A stretch of DNA of 64,000 nt from NCBI RefSeq assembly GCF_003111685.1, contig NZ_CP022189.1:1380001-1444000 (forward strand). Direction: 5' to 3'. The notes under the pieces are model-generated. The model ran no database searches. It saw nothing but the letters and a program-made list of their open reading frames with translations, and was not told the origin of the DNA. The DNA comes from Alloyangia pacifica. GTDB lineage: Bacteria > Pseudomonadota > Alphaproteobacteria > Rhodobacterales > Rhodobacteraceae. Every line of letters begins with the position of its first letter. Positions within the stretch are counted from its first letter, which is position 1. Below are positions 26,231-37,848 of the stretch, piece by piece. Made by a program: the position numbers and the translations under genes.

Positions 26231-28585
26231 ATGCTATTCGGACTCGATGGCGTCGAGATCGGCCTGATCATCGTCTTTCTCACGCTTTTCTCGGCGATCC
26301 TTTCCGGCTTCCCGGTGGCCTTTGCCATCGGCGGGGCGGGGGTGATCTCCTTCTTCATCATCGCGGCGCTCGACAGCGCCGGCCTGCTCGTGCACCAGGC
26401 CATCGACACCGGATCCGAGGCCTATCGGACGCTGGTCGCCAGCGGCGTGCGCGAGGACGCCATCTCCATCTTCCGCTACCCGGACCTGCCACGCTACGCG
26501 ATGCCGGTTTTCGACCGCGGCTGGGAAGTGGCGCTCGATCGCAACGTGTCGTTCATCGTCAACCGCATCAACGAGCGGGTCATCGCGGGCCAGTCCATCG
26601 AGACGCTGCTCGCGGTGCTGATGTTCGTGATGATGGGCATCGTGCTGGAACGCTCGAAGATCGCCAACGACCTGCTGACCACTATGGCGCGCGTCTTCGG
26701 ACCGCTGCCGGGCGGCCTTGCGGTGTCGATCGTGGTCGTGGGCGCGTTCCTCGCGGCCTCCACCGGCATCGTCGGCGCAACCGTGGTGACGATGGGCCTG
26801 TTGGCGCTGCCGACCATGCTGCGCAACAACTACTCGCCCGAGCTGGCGACGGGGGTCATCGCCGCGTCGGGAACGCTCGGCCAGATCATCCCGCCGTCGA
26901 TCGTCATCGTTCTGCTGGGTACGCTCGCGGGGGATCTTTACGCCACCGCCCAAGAAGACCGCGCGCAGCTTGCCGGCTGCACCGACGCGCTGACCCTGCT
27001 GGGCGAGCCGGCGGTGGTTTCCGTGGGCACGCTTTTCCAGGCGGCGCTGTTGCCGGGCATTCTGCTGGCGGTTCTCTACGCGCTCTATGCCTTTGGCTTT
27101 GCCATGTTCCGCCCGCAGTCCGCGCCTCCGGTGCAGATCGAAGGCGGCGGCGGCGAGCCGGTGACCCGCGGTGAGGCCTTCACCTGGTACCTCGGCGTTC
27201 CGGCGCTGCTGATCGTCGGCACCATCGTGCTTGGTCAGATGGGCGTGGTGGGCTCGCAGTCGACGCGGATCGACAGCTACTCCGACAGCGGCCAGATGGC
27301 CTCGCTGCGCACCAACGTCGGCCCCGAGTGCCAGGCGGCGATGATCGACCTGCACGGCCAGGAGGCATGGGACACGGCGGTTGCCGAGCAGCAAGCCATC
27401 GACGAGGCCGGCGGCGTGGAGCAATCGCACCGTCTCAGCCCCGAGGAGATCGACGCGGCGCGCGCCGCCAAGATCGCCAAGGCCGCACCCATCGGCACCG
27501 GCCTCGCGGTGATCGCGGTGATCCTCGGCATCGTGCTGGCCTGGGCGCGGGCGGTCTCGCCGTCTTCTGATCCCAGGCCGCTGCTCATCGGTGCGGGCGG
27601 GATCGTGCTCGGCCTGCTGGTGGATGTGCTCTTCATCCATCCCAACACCTCGCCGCTGGCGACGGTGCTGATGATGCTGATCCCTTGGGCGATCTCCTTC
27701 TGGGCCGCAGGCAAGGCGGCGGCAATGCTGGCGAAGAACGATCTCATCCGCGTGGTCTTCCCGCCGTTGGTGCTGATCGTCGCGGTGCTGGGCTCGATCC
27801 TCGGCGGCATCACCAACCCGACGCCCGCCGCGGCGCTCGGTGCGGCCGGTGCGATCATGCTCGCGGCCTACCGCAAGCTGAACGAGGACGGCCGCTCGCC
27901 CAAGATCATCCTGATGTCGACCTTCGCGGTTGCGATCATGATCCTCATCGGGATGAACTTCGACCTGCGGGTCGGCACCGAGGGCGCAAATTACGAAACC
28001 TGGATCGCCTTCGTGGTGGCACAGGCGGCGTATCTCTATGCGCTTTTCGGGCTGCTGTTCGCCTGCTGGGTGCTCTTTAAGGCAGGGGTGCTGACCCCGG
28101 CGGTGCGCGAGACGGCGAAGGTGACCTCAATGGTCTTCACCATCCTCGTGGCCTCGCAGCTGCTGAACCTGGTGGTGATCTCCTTCGGCGGCGAGCACTA
28201 CATCCAGAGCTTCCTGAAAAGCTTCGATGACGAGCACAAGGTCTTCCTGATCGTCATGCTGGTGCTGTTCATCCTCGGCTTCGTGCTCGACTTCCTCGAG
28301 ATCATCTACATCGTGGTGCCCATCGTCGGCCCGGTGATCTACGGCGGCAGCTTCGATCCGAAGTGGGTGACCATCATGATCGCTGTCAACCTGCAGACCT
28401 CGTTCCTGACGCCGCCCTTTGGCTTCGCGCTGTTCTACCTGCGCGGCGTGGCCCCGGCGTCTGTGACCACCGGGCACATCTACCGTGGGGTCATCCCCTT
28501 CGTGCTGATCCAGGTGGCGGGGCTTGCGCTGCTGTGGTTCGCACCGGGCATCGTCACCATCGTGCCGGACCTGATCCCGAACTGA
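26231..28585 (+). CDS. TRAP transporter large permease (DctM family, long form)
   Basis: A 784-residue ion-coupled permease. Canonical DctM proteins have about 425 residues; this one keeps the core motifs (FLTLFSAILSGFPVAFAIGG, GIVGATVVTMGLLALPTML, SGTLGQIIPPSIVIVLLGTL, FGFALFYLRG) but carries an insertion near residues 37-120 and a large central block (about 280-600) with additional membrane segments and a polar loop containing CQAAMIDLHGQEAWD. Long forms of this kind accompany TakP-like receptors. A terminator hairpin follows at 28607. Confidence is high for the family, low for substrate. Confidence 0.9.
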   Translation: MLFGLDGVEIGLIIVFLTLFSAILSGFPVAFAIGGAGVISFFIIAALDSAGLLVHQAIDTGSEAYRTLVASGVREDAISIFRYPDLPRYAMPVFDRGWEVALDRNVSFIVNRINERVIAGQSIETLLAVLMFVMMGIVLERSKIANDLLTTMARVFGPLPGGLAVSIVVVGAFLAASTGIVGATVVTMGLLALPTMLRNNYSPELATGVIAASGTLGQIIPPSIVIVLLGTLAGDLYATAQEDRAQLAGCTDALTLLGEPAVVSVGTLFQAALLPGILLAVLYALYAFGFAMFRPQSAPPVQIEGGGGEPVTRGEAFTWYLGVPALLIVGTIVLGQMGVVGSQSTRIDSYSDSGQMASLRTNVGPECQAAMIDLHGQEAWDTAVAEQQAIDEAGGVEQSHRLSPEEIDAARAAKIAKAAPIGTGLAVIAVILGIVLAWARAVSPSSDPRPLLIGAGGIVLGLLVDVLFIHPNTSPLATVLMMLIPWAISFWAAGKAAAMLAKNDLIRVVFPPLVLIVAVLGSILGGITNPTPAAALGAAGAIMLAAYRKLNEDGRSPKIILMSTFAVAIMILIGMNFDLRVGTEGANYETWIAFVVAQAAYLYALFGLLFACWVLFKAGVLTPAVRETAKVTSMVFTILVASQLLNLVVISFGGEHYIQSFLKSFDDEHKVFLIVMLVLFILGFVLDFLEIIYIVVPIVGPVIYGGSFDPKWVTIMIAVNLQTSFLTPPFGFALFYLRGVAPASVTTGHIYRGVIPFVLIQVAGLALLWFAPGIVTIVPDLIPN

Positions 28586-28606
28586 TCGGGCAGGCATGAG
28601 ACAAAG

Positions 28607-28638
28607 AAGGGGCGGGCCGTTGGGTCCGCCCCTTTGCG
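28607..28638 (+). terminator. Terminator of the TRAP operon
   Basis: AAGGGGCGG (28607-28615) pairs with CCGCCCCTT (28626-28634), followed by TGCGTT. The stem starts about 20 bases after the large-permease stop. Confidence 0.65.
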
Positions 28639-28781
28639 TTGCAGAGGCACACCCCCCGGTCGGCGATGTGCCACTTCTTGAGCCGGTTTCATGATAACGA
28701 TGATTATTATGAGATGGCCCTCAGAGGCCCGGATCGCTAGAGACGGCGCAACCAATGCTTGCCCCACGCCCGGAGTCCGTC
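28639..28781 (+). promoter_or_regulatory. Upstream region of metH
   Basis: The 140 bases before metH include an AT-rich segment around 28690-28711 (CATGATAACGATGATTATT) that may hold the promoter. I looked for SAM, SAH and cobalamin riboswitch signatures and found none. Confidence 0.3.
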
Positions 28782-31700
28782 ATGTCCGCTTCCCTTCCGA
28801 CCCGCTCTGCGGTCTTCGACCGTCTCGAGGCCGCCGCGCGCGAGCGCATCCTGATCCTCGACGGGGCCATGGGCACGCAGATCCAGAAGCTCGGCCTCTC
28901 GGAGGGCGACTTCCAGGGCTGCGGCGGCGGGGCCTGCACCTGCCACCTGCCGCATTCGAGCGACAAGCCGCAGCAGGGCAACAACGACCTGCTGAACCTG
29001 ACGCGCCCCGACGCGATCGAGGAGATCCACTTTCAATACGCCATGGCGGGCGCCGATATCGCCGAGACCAACACCTTCTCGTCGACCACCATCGCGCAGG
29101 CCGATTACGACATGCAGGCGGCGGTCTATGACCTGAACTTCGAGGGCGCGCGGCTGGCGCGCAAGGCCATGGACCGGGCCGAGGCCGAGGACGGGCGCGC
29201 GCGCTTCGTCGCCGGCGCGCTCGGACCGACCAACCGTACCGCCTCGATCAGCCCCGACGTGAACAACCCCGGCTACCGCGCGGTGACCTTCGATCAGCTG
29301 CGCGAGGCCTATGCCCAGCAGGCGCGGGCGCTGATCGACGGCGGCGTCGACATCCTGCTGATCGAGACGATCTTCGACACGCTCAACGCCAAGGCCGCGA
29401 TCTTCGCCTGCGAGGAGGTCTTCGCGGAGCGCGGCGAGCGGCTGCCGGTGATGATCTCGGGCACGATCACCGACCTTTCGGGCCGGACCCTGTCGGGCCA
29501 GACGCCGACCGCCTTCTGGCACTCGGTGCGCCATGCCGAGCCGCTGACCATCGGTCTGAACTGCGCGCTCGGGGCCAATGCCATGCGCCCGCACCTTGCA
29601 GAGCTCTCGTCGGTCGCCGACACGCTGATCTGCGCCTATCCCAACGCCGGCCTGCCCAACGAGATGGGCGAATATGACGAGACGCCCGAGCAGATGGCCG
29701 AGCAGGTCGCCGGTTTCGCCCGCGACGGTCTGGTGAACATCGTCGGCGGCTGCTGCGGCTCGACCTTCGAGCACATCCGCGCCATTGCGAAGGCCGTGGC
29801 GGACTACAAGCCGCGCGCGATCCCCGAGCATATCCCGCAGATGCGTCTTTCGGGACTGGAGCCCTTCACGCTCACCGACACGATCCCCTTCGTCAACGTC
29901 GGCGAGCGGACCAATGTCACCGGCTCGGCCAAGTTCCGCAAGCTCATCACCAATGGCGATTACGCCACCGCGCTGGAGGTTGCGCTCAATCAGGTCGAGA
30001 ACGGCGCGCAGGTGATCGACATCAACATGGACGAGGGGCTCATCGACTCCAAGCAGGCGATGATTGAGTTCCTCAACCTCATTGCCGCCGAGCCCGACAT
30101 CGCCCGCGTGCCGATCATGATCGACAGCTCCAAGTGGGAAGTGATCGAGGCCGGCCTGCAATGCGTGCAGGGCAAGTCCATCGTCAACTCGATCTCTCTG
30201 AAGGAAGGCGAGGAGAGCTTCCTGCATCAGGCGCGTCTCTGCCGCGCCTATGGGGCGGCCGTGGTGGTCATGGCCTTTGACGAGACCGGCCAGGCCGACA
30301 CCGAGGACCGCAAGGTCGAGATCTGCCAGCGCGCCTACAAGATCCTCACCGAGGAAGTGGGCTTCCCGCCCGAGGACATCATCTTCGATCCCAACGTCTT
30401 TGCCGTCGCCACCGGCATCGAGGAGCATGACAACTACGGCGTCGACTTCATCGAGGCCACCCGCCGCATCACCGAGACCTGCCCGCACGTCCATATCTCG
30501 GGCGGCGTGTCGAACCTGTCGTTCTCCTTCCGGGGCAACGAGCCGGTGCGCGAGGCGATGCATGCGGTGTTCCTCTACCACGCCATCCAGAACGGCATGG
30601 ACATGGGCATCGTCAACGCCGGCCAGCTGGCGGTCTACGACCAGATCGACGCCAGGCTGCGCGAGGCCTGCGAGGATGTGGTGCTGAACCGCGCCCCTGC
30701 CAACGGCGGCACGGCGACCGAGAACATGCTGGAGCTGGCCGAGGAATACCGCGGGCAGGGCGGCGCCAAGGGCCGCGAAAAGGACATGAGCTGGCGCGAG
30801 CTGCCGGTCGAAAAACGCCTCGAGCACGCGCTGGTCAACGGCATCACCGAATTCATCGACGCCGACACCGAGGAAGCCCGGCAGGCCGCCGAGCGCCCGC
30901 TGCACGTCATCGAAGGGCCGCTCATGGCCGGGATGAACGTGGTCGGAGATCTCTTCGGCGCGGGCAAGATGTTCCTGCCGCAGGTGGTGAAATCGGCCCG
31001 CGTGATGAAACAGGCCGTGGCCGTGCTGCTGCCCTACATGGAAGAGGAAAAGCGCCTGAGCGGCGGGGATGGCCGCGAGAGCGCCGGCAAGGTGCTGATG
31101 GCCACGGTGAAGGGCGACGTGCACGACATCGGCAAGAACATTGTCGGCGTCGTGCTGGCCTGCAACAACTACGAGATCATCGACCTTGGCGTCATGGTCC
31201 CGGCCGAGAAGATCCTCGCCACCGCGCGCGAACGGAACGTCGATGTGATCGGTCTTTCGGGCCTCATTACCCCGTCGCTCGACGAGATGGTGCATGTGGC
31301 CTCGGAAATGGAGCGGCAGGGCTTCGACATCCCACTGCTGATCGGCGGCGCGACCACCAGCCGGGTGCATACGGCGGTAAAGATCCACCCGCGCTACGGT
31401 GCCGGTCAGGCGGTGCACGTCAACGACGCCTCGCGCGCGGTGGGCGTGGTCTCGTCGCTGCTCTCGCCGGTGCAGAAGCCCGCCTATGTCGCCAACGTGC
31501 AGAGCGAATACGCCGATGTCGCCGAGAAGCACGCGCGCGCCGAGCTGGCCAAGAAGCGCCTGCCGCTGGAGGCGGCCCGCGCCAATGCGCTGAAGCTCGA
31601 GTTCACGCCGCAGCACGCGCCGAGCTTCCTCGGCACCAAGGCGTTCGACGACTGGGACCTTGCCGAGCTGGCGCGCTACATCGACTGGACGCCGTTCTTC

Positions 31701-32552
31701 CAGACCTGGGAGATGAAGGGCGTCTACCCGAAGATCCTCGATGATGAGAAGCAGGGCGAGGCGGCGCGGGCGCTGTTTGCCGACGCGCAGGCGATGCTGA
31801 AGCGGATCATCGACGAGAAATGGTTCAACCCGCGCGCAGTGGTCGGCTTCTGGCCTGCAAACGCCGTCGGCGATGACATCCGCCTCTACAAGGACGAGAG
31901 CCGCGCCGAAGAGCTTGCGACCTTCTTCACCCTGCGCCAGCAGACCGCCAAGCGCGGTGACCGGCCCAACGTGGCGATGTCGGATTTCGTCGCGCCCGAA
32001 GGCACGCCGGACTATCTCGGCGGCTTCGTGGTGACGGCGGGCATCGAGGAAGAGCGCATCGCCAAGGAGTTCGAGGCCAAGAACGACGACTATTCGTCGA
32101 TCCTCGTGAAGGCACTGGCCGACCGGTTCGCCGAAGCGTTTGCCGAGCGCATGCACGAGATGGTGCGCCGCGAGCTCTGGGGCTACGCGCCAGACGAGGC
32201 CTGCACCCCCGAGGAGCTGATCGCCGAGAAATACGCCGGTATCCGCCCCGCGCCGGGCTATCCCGCGCAGCCCGACCACACCGAGAAGACCACGCTGTTC
32301 GAGCTACTGGACGCGACCAATGCCACCGGCGTCGAACTGACCGAGAGCTACGCCATGTGGCCGGGCTCGTCGGTGTCGGGGCTCTATATCGGCCACCCCG
32401 AGAGCTATTACTTCGGCGTCGCCAAGGTCGAGCGCGATCAGGTCGAGGATTACGCGGTGCGCAAGGGCATGCCGGTGGCGGAGGCCGAGCGCTGGCTTGC
32501 GCCGATCTTGAACTACGTGCCGGGCGGCGTGGCTGTCGTCGCCGCGGAGTAA
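28782..32552 (+). CDS. metH: Methionine synthase, cobalamin-dependent
   Basis: A full-length 1256-residue four-module enzyme transferring the methyl of 5-methyl-tetrahydrofolate to homocysteine through cobalamin. Modules in order: homocysteine domain (DGAMGTQIQ, zinc ligands in GLNCALGA and [10 protein letters not shown]), pterin domain ([12 protein letters not shown] and the [11 protein letters not shown] segment), B12 domain with the cobalt-ligating His in [10 protein letters not shown], and the SAM-dependent reactivation domain ([15 protein letters not shown]). In many Rhodobacterales the activation domain is missing or encoded separately; here it is fused. The ATG at 28782 has CGGAG seven bases upstream; an in-frame ATG at 28755 lacks a good site. 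Supplies methionine and links to the C1 genes around it. Confidence 0.97.
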   Translation: MSASLPTRSAVFDRLEAAARERILILDGAMGTQIQKLGLSEGDFQGCGGGACTCHLPHSSDKPQQGNNDLLNLTRPDAIEEIHFQYAMAGADIAETNTFSSTTIAQADYDMQAAVYDLNFEGARLARKAMDRAEAEDGRARFVAGALGPTNRTASISPDVNNPGYRAVTFDQLREAYAQQARALIDGGVDILLIETIFDTLNAKAAIFACEEVFAERGERLPVMISGTITDLSGRTLSGQTPTAFWHSVRHAEPLTIGLNCALGANAMRPHLAELSSVADTLICAYPNAGLPNEMGEYDETPEQMAEQVAGFARDGLVNIVGGCCGSTFEHIRAIAKAVADYKPRAIPEHIPQMRLSGLEPFTLTDTIPFVNVGERTNVTGSAKFRKLITNGDYATALEVALNQVENGAQVIDINMDEGLIDSKQAMIEFLNLIAAEPDIARVPIMIDSSKWEVIEAGLQCVQGKSIVNSISLKEGEESFLHQARLCRAYGAAVVVMAFDETGQADTEDRKVEICQRAYKILTEEVGFPPEDIIFDPNVFAVATGIEEHDNYGVDFIEATRRITETCPHVHISGGVSNLSFSFRGNEPVREAMHAVFLYHAIQNGMDMGIVNAGQLAVYDQIDARLREACEDVVLNRAPANGGTATENMLELAEEYRGQGGAKGREKDMSWRELPVEKRLEHALVNGITEFIDADTEEARQAAERPLHVIEGPLMAGMNVVGDLFGAGKMFLPQVVKSARVMKQAVAVLLPYMEEEKRLSGGDGRESAGKVLMATVKGDVHDIGKNIVGVVLACNNYEIIDLGVMVPAEKILATARERNVDVIGLSGLITPSLDEMVHVASEMERQGFDIPLLIGGATTSRVHTAVKIHPRYGAGQAVHVNDASRAVGVVSSLLSPVQKPAYVANVQSEYADVAEKHARAELAKKRLPLEAARANALKLEFTPQHAPSFLGTKAFDDWDLAELARYIDWTPFFQTWEMKGVYPKILDDEKQGEAARALFADAQAMLKRIIDEKWFNPRAVVGFWPANAVGDDIRLYKDESRAEELATFFTLRQQTAKRGDRPNVAMSDFVAPEGTPDYLGGFVVTAGIEEERIAKEFEAKNDDYSSILVKALADRFAEAFAERMHEMVRRELWGYAPDEACTPEELIAEKYAGIRPAPGYPAQPDHTEKTTLFELLDATNATGVELTESYAMWPGSSVSGLYIGHPESYYFGVAKVERDQVEDYAVRKGMPVAEAERWLAPILNYVPGGVAVVAAE

Positions 32553-32637
32553 AGGCCGGGCGTGCGCCGGGCGGGCAGGCGCTCACCCGGCGGCCTCGCC
32601 TTGAGGCGGCACGGTTCATCCCCCTGACAGTGACGCA

Positions 32638-32669
32638 AAAGGCCGCCGCGATCTCTCGCGGCGGCCTTT
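32638..32669. terminator. Strong bidirectional terminator between metH and gbcB
   Basis: AAAGGCCGCCGCGA (32638-32651) and TCGCGGCGGCCTTT (32656-32669) form a perfect 14-bp stem with a tetraloop. The A/T ends give U-tracts in both directions, serving both convergent genes. Confidence 0.9.
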
Positions 32670-32693
32670 GCAATTTGCGTCCGAAGCAGCCCG

Positions 32694-33772
32694 TCAGGCC
32701 TCGACTTCGACCTTGCCGATGGGGTGCGAACAGCAGGCCAGCACGTAGCCCTCGGCGATGTCGTCCTCGGTGATGCCGCCGTTGTGCACCATGTGCACCT
32801 GGCCCGAGGTCTTCTTGATCTTGCAGGTCCCGCAGACGCCGAAGGTGCACCCCGAGGGAATGTTGAGCCCGGCCGCACGCGCGGTGGCGAGGATCGTGTC
32901 GGTTTCCTTGCAGGTCTGGACGACCCCGGAGGTCGCGAAGCTGACCTCGGCCTTCGCGTCCTCGGGCACGACGTCGCCCTCGGTCGCATCGCGGTCTTCC
33001 TCCTCCAGCGAGGGCTGGAAGCTCTCCTGGTGGTAGTGGTCCATGTCGAAACCGAGACCGGCCAGCGCGTCGCGCACCGCCTGCATGAAGGGCTCGGGAC
33101 CGCAGCAGAAGACCTCGCGCTCGAGGTAGTCGGGCGCGGTCAGGCCCAGCATGAGCTGGTTGAACATCCCCTTGTAGCCGGTCCAGGGCTGGAAGCGGTC
33201 GCCTTCCTCCACCACCCAGCGCAGCTCGATGCCGTCGATGCGGCTGGCGATATGCTCGAGCCGCTCGCGGAACACGATGTCAGAGGGACGCTTGGCGCAG
33301 TTCACGAAGACCACGTCGGGAATACGCCCGAGGTCGTACATATAGGTGACCATCGACATCATCGGAGTGATGCCCGAGCCCGCCGAGATGAACAGGAACT
33401 TCGCTGCCGGGTGATGGTGCGAGGTGAAATGCCCCGCCGGTCCGAGCGCCTTGATCCGCATCCCGGGGCGCAGGTTGTCGAGCATCCAGCGCGTGCCGAT
33501 GGAATTGGGCTGTGCTTTCACCGTGACGGTGATGGAAAGCGGCCGCGACGGCGAGGAGGAGATCGTGTAGGTCCGGTAGAGCGGCCCGCCCGGCACCGGC
33601 AGTTCGAGCGTGACGAACTGGCCGGGCAGGTAGGAAAACAGCGCGCCCGAGGGGGCCACGAAGCAGAAGGTGCAGACGTTCGGCGCCTCGGGGATGACCG
33701 AGACACATTCCAGCATCTCGGCATCGTTCCAGTAGCGCACGGCGGCAGAGGGCAGGGAGCTGTCCGCCGCCA

Positions 33773-33773
<1 letters not shown>
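32694..33773 (-). CDS. gbcB: Glycine betaine demethylase reductase subunit (GbcB-like)
   Basis: A 359-residue electron-transfer protein feeding a Rieske oxygenase. It has an N-terminal FAD/NAD(P)H reductase part (LPGQFVTLEL, the flavin motif RTYTISSSP, nucleotide-binding FISAGSGITPMMSM, CCGPEPFM) and a C-terminal plant-type [2Fe-2S] ferredoxin with C-TFGV-C-GT-C and a final Cys in ACCSHP. Together with the adjacent oxygenase it fits glycine betaine monooxygenase, which makes dimethylglycine and formaldehyde. Its ATG overlaps the gbcA stop in TAATG, so translation is coupled. Proline-betaine or carnitine demethylase reductases look similar and cannot be excluded. Confidence 0.82.
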
Positions 33774-35462
<1,689 letters not shown>

Positions 35463-37094
35463 TCAGATCCGCATGCGCGGGACATCGTTCGGATCGAGGC
35501 GCAGCTCGATCAGCAGAGGGCGATCGCGGGACTCGATGGCGTCGATGGCGGCCTGCAGCTCGTCGTCCGAGCGGACGAGGATGCCCTTGCCGCCGAGCGA
35601 GGTTGCCACCTCGGCGAAGCAGGGCCAGTCGAACTGTGTGAGGCCCGGGTCCATCTTGCGGTCGATGAACTGGATGTGTTCGGCGCCATAGGCGCTGTCG
35701 TTGCACAGGATCACCACCATGTCCTGCTTGAGCCGCACCGCGGTGTTGAACTCGCCAAGACCGCCCATCATGAACCCCCCGTCGCCGGAGAAGAGCACCA
35801 CCGGCCGGTCGGGCGCCGCCACCGCGGCGCCGATTGCCTCCTGCAGGCCGAGCCCGATGGAGCCGAAGTTGGCGGTCACCACGAAGCTGCGCGGATCGGG
35901 GGCCGAGATGCGGCACCAGACTTCGGTCATGAAGCGCCCGCCGTCGGTGACGAGGATGCGGTCCTTGGGCAGGGCCTCTTCCAGCCGCTCGAGCGCCGCC
36001 ACGTAGTTGACGCTGGCCTCGGGGGTCTTGTTGACGCGCGCGGGCGGATGGCGGCGCAATTCCTCGCCGTTGAGCTCGGCGGTGAAGCGGCTGCCGGGAA
36101 TCTCGGCCTCGTCGAGCCAATGCACGAAGTTGTCGGCGGTGAGCCCCGCGTCGGCGATCAGCGCGGCGTCGGGGTGCAGGGTCCGGCCGATGGCGCTGCG
36201 GTCGCTGTCGATCTGCACCAGCCGCTTGCCCGCCAGCAGCTTGCCGCGGTCGGTGGTGAACTCGTGCAGCGACGCGCCGAAGCTGATGATGCAGTCGGAC
36301 TTGCCGATGACGTCATAGGCGGCAGGGGTGCTCAGCGTGCCGAAGATGTCGATGTCATGCGGGTGGCCGCGGAACAGGCCCTTGGCCTTGAGCGTGGTGG
36401 CAAGCGGCGCCTCGAGCCGGTCGGCGAGGCGGATGATCTGTTCGCGGGCGTCATACGCCCCGGCTCCGGCGAGGATCATCGGCCGCCGCGCGCTGGCGAT
36501 CATGCCGATCGCCTCGTCAAGCGCCTCGCCTTCGGGCACGAAGCTGCGGGTCTCGAAAACACTGAGCACGTAAGGCTCATAGGGGGCTTCCTGCCACATG
36601 AACTCGGCGGGCATGTTGAGCACGATGGGACGACGCTCGACCTTGGCGCGGTAGAAGGCGCGCGCGACATCGCGCACCGCCAGCTCGGGCGAGCGCATCT
36701 GCTCGAAGCCGGCGCCGGTCGAGAGCACGACGGCGCGTTGGTCGATGCCCTGCAGGTGGCGCGGGTTGGCGACGGGCGTGTCGCCCGCCAGCAGCACCAT
36801 CGGGATCTGTCCACGCGCACCCTCGGTCAGCGCGGTCACGCAATTGGTCAGGGCAGGGCCATGAGTGACCGTGGCGACGCCCACCTTGCCGGCGACATGC
36901 GCGTAGGCCAGCGCCATCAGCACCGAGCTGCCCTCATGCGCCGCGGGCACGAAACGCCCGCCGCAGCCACGCGCGAAATGATCGGCAATGAAGAGGTTGG
37001 CGTCGCCCATCAGGCCGAACATCGTGTCGATCCCATGGTCATGTACTGCTTGCGCGATGGCCTGATGCACATGGGTGGGGCCGGCGTCGAACAT
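35463..37094 (-). CDS. ThDP-dependent decarboxylase/synthase family enzyme
   Basis: A 543-residue enzyme of the acetolactate synthase / benzoylformate decarboxylase superfamily. The ylide-activating Glu54 is in AAHEGSS, the central domain reads MILAGAGAYDAREQIIRLAD, and the cofactor motif is intact as SGDGGFMMGGLGEFN ending in CNDSAYG. Unlike ilvB it has no small subunit and no attenuator, so a catabolic or side-chain role is likely; the substrate is not evident. The ATG at 37094 has GGGAG upstream; an in-frame ATG at 37115 does not. It diverges from an Lrp regulator with 166 bases between, a common arrangement for an amino-acid-responsive gene pair. Confidence 0.8.
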   Translation of the reverse strand: MFDAGPTHVHQAIAQAVHDHGIDTMFGLMGDANLFIADHFARGCGGRFVPAAHEGSSVLMALAYAHVAGKVGVATVTHGPALTNCVTALTEGARGQIPMVLLAGDTPVANPRHLQGIDQRAVVLSTGAGFEQMRSPELAVRDVARAFYRAKVERRPIVLNMPAEFMWQEAPYEPYVLSVFETRSFVPEGEALDEAIGMIASARRPMILAGAGAYDAREQIIRLADRLEAPLATTLKAKGLFRGHPHDIDIFGTLSTPAAYDVIGKSDCIISFGASLHEFTTDRGKLLAGKRLVQIDSDRSAIGRTLHPDAALIADAGLTADNFVHWLDEAEIPGSRFTAELNGEELRRHPPARVNKTPEASVNYVAALERLEEALPKDRILVTDGGRFMTEVWCRISAPDPRSFVVTANFGSIGLGLQEAIGAAVAAPDRPVVLFSGDGGFMMGGLGEFNTAVRLKQDMVVILCNDSAYGAEHIQFIDRKMDPGLTQFDWPCFAEVATSLGGKGILVRSDDELQAAIDAIESRDRPLLIELRLDPNDVPRMRI

Positions 37095-37201
37095 CTTTTC
37101 ACTCCCGTTTGTCATGGGCGCAGGATAGCGCGAAGGTGCTGCAAGAGGTGTGCAATTGCATGCAGCGCAAGACGAAGATATGCGTTTTGGTGCGCATGAA
37201 G

Positions 37202-37229
37202 TGATGCTACATGCGTGAAACGTGCATCA
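37202..37229. promoter_or_regulatory. Candidate operator in the ThDP/Lrp divergent region
   Basis: TGATGC (37202-37207) and GCATCA (37224-37229) are inverted arms with a 16-base spacer, 32 bases before the Lrp start. Size and symmetry suit an Lrp/AsnC dimer, so autoregulation and control of the divergent enzyme gene are plausible. Confidence 0.4.
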
Positions 37230-37260
37230 TTAAGCCCAAACCTGCGCGAGGTGACCTGCC

Positions 37261-37731
37261 ATGCCGCTCGACCGCTACGACCGCCTGATCCTCGACGCGC
37301 TGCAAAAGGACGGGGCGCTCACCAATGCGCAGCTCTCCGAGCGTGTGCATCTCTCGGCCTCGCAATGCTCGCGCCGTCGCGCCGCGCTCGAGTCCGCAGG
37401 GGTGATCGAGGGGTACCGGGCCCGGCTCAACGCCGGAAAGCTCGGGCTTGGAATCCGCGTCGTGGTGCGGGTGAACTTGCGCACTCATGCCAAGACCGCC
37501 GACATGGATTTCTCGGCCTGGATCGAACGCCAACCGGAGGTCCAGGCGGCCTTTTCGGTCTCGGGTGACGCCGACTACGTGCTGCACGTGCGGGCAAGCG
37601 ATCTCGAGAGCTTCTCGAACTTCCTGCACGAGCGGCTGCTGCTGCGCCCTGACATCGCGCAGGTGCGCTCGGACTTCGTGCTGAAGACGCTGAAGGACAG
37701 CGACGCGCTTGACCTGTCAAACCTCGGTTGA
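37261..37731 (+). CDS. Lrp/AsnC-family transcriptional regulator
   Basis: A 156-residue feast/famine regulator. The N-terminal winged helix-turn-helix (YDRLILDALQKDGALTNAQLSE and SASQCSRRRAALESAG region) is followed by the RAM ligand-binding domain, seen in VVRVNLRTHA, EVQAAFSVSGDADYVLHV and FVLKTLKDSD. Such proteins sense amino acids and form octamers. AGGTGA precedes the ATG. It diverges from the ThDP enzyme and probably controls it, as such regulators usually act on their neighbour. Confidence 0.92.
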   Translation: MPLDRYDRLILDALQKDGALTNAQLSERVHLSASQCSRRRAALESAGVIEGYRARLNAGKLGLGIRVVVRVNLRTHAKTADMDFSAWIERQPEVQAAFSVSGDADYVLHVRASDLESFSNFLHERLLLRPDIAQVRSDFVLKTLKDSDALDLSNLG

Positions 37732-37848
37732 CCCGGCGGCGGCCTTTGGGGTTCCATTTTTCTGCGCCAGGATGTAGGAGCGCCGCTTGCGACGCCGGAG
37801 CGTTCCGGCGGGATGATTGCATAAGCCCAAGGCTGCCGGAGGCCCGAC

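Noticed and set aside
28639..28781. SAM, SAH or cobalamin riboswitch before metH
   Set aside because: None of the conserved core sequences or pairing patterns could be found in the 140 bases available.
28737..32279. A 1180-codon open frame antisense to metH
   Set aside because: High GC in third positions removes stop codons from the opposite strand; the protein has no recognisable domain while metH is unambiguous.
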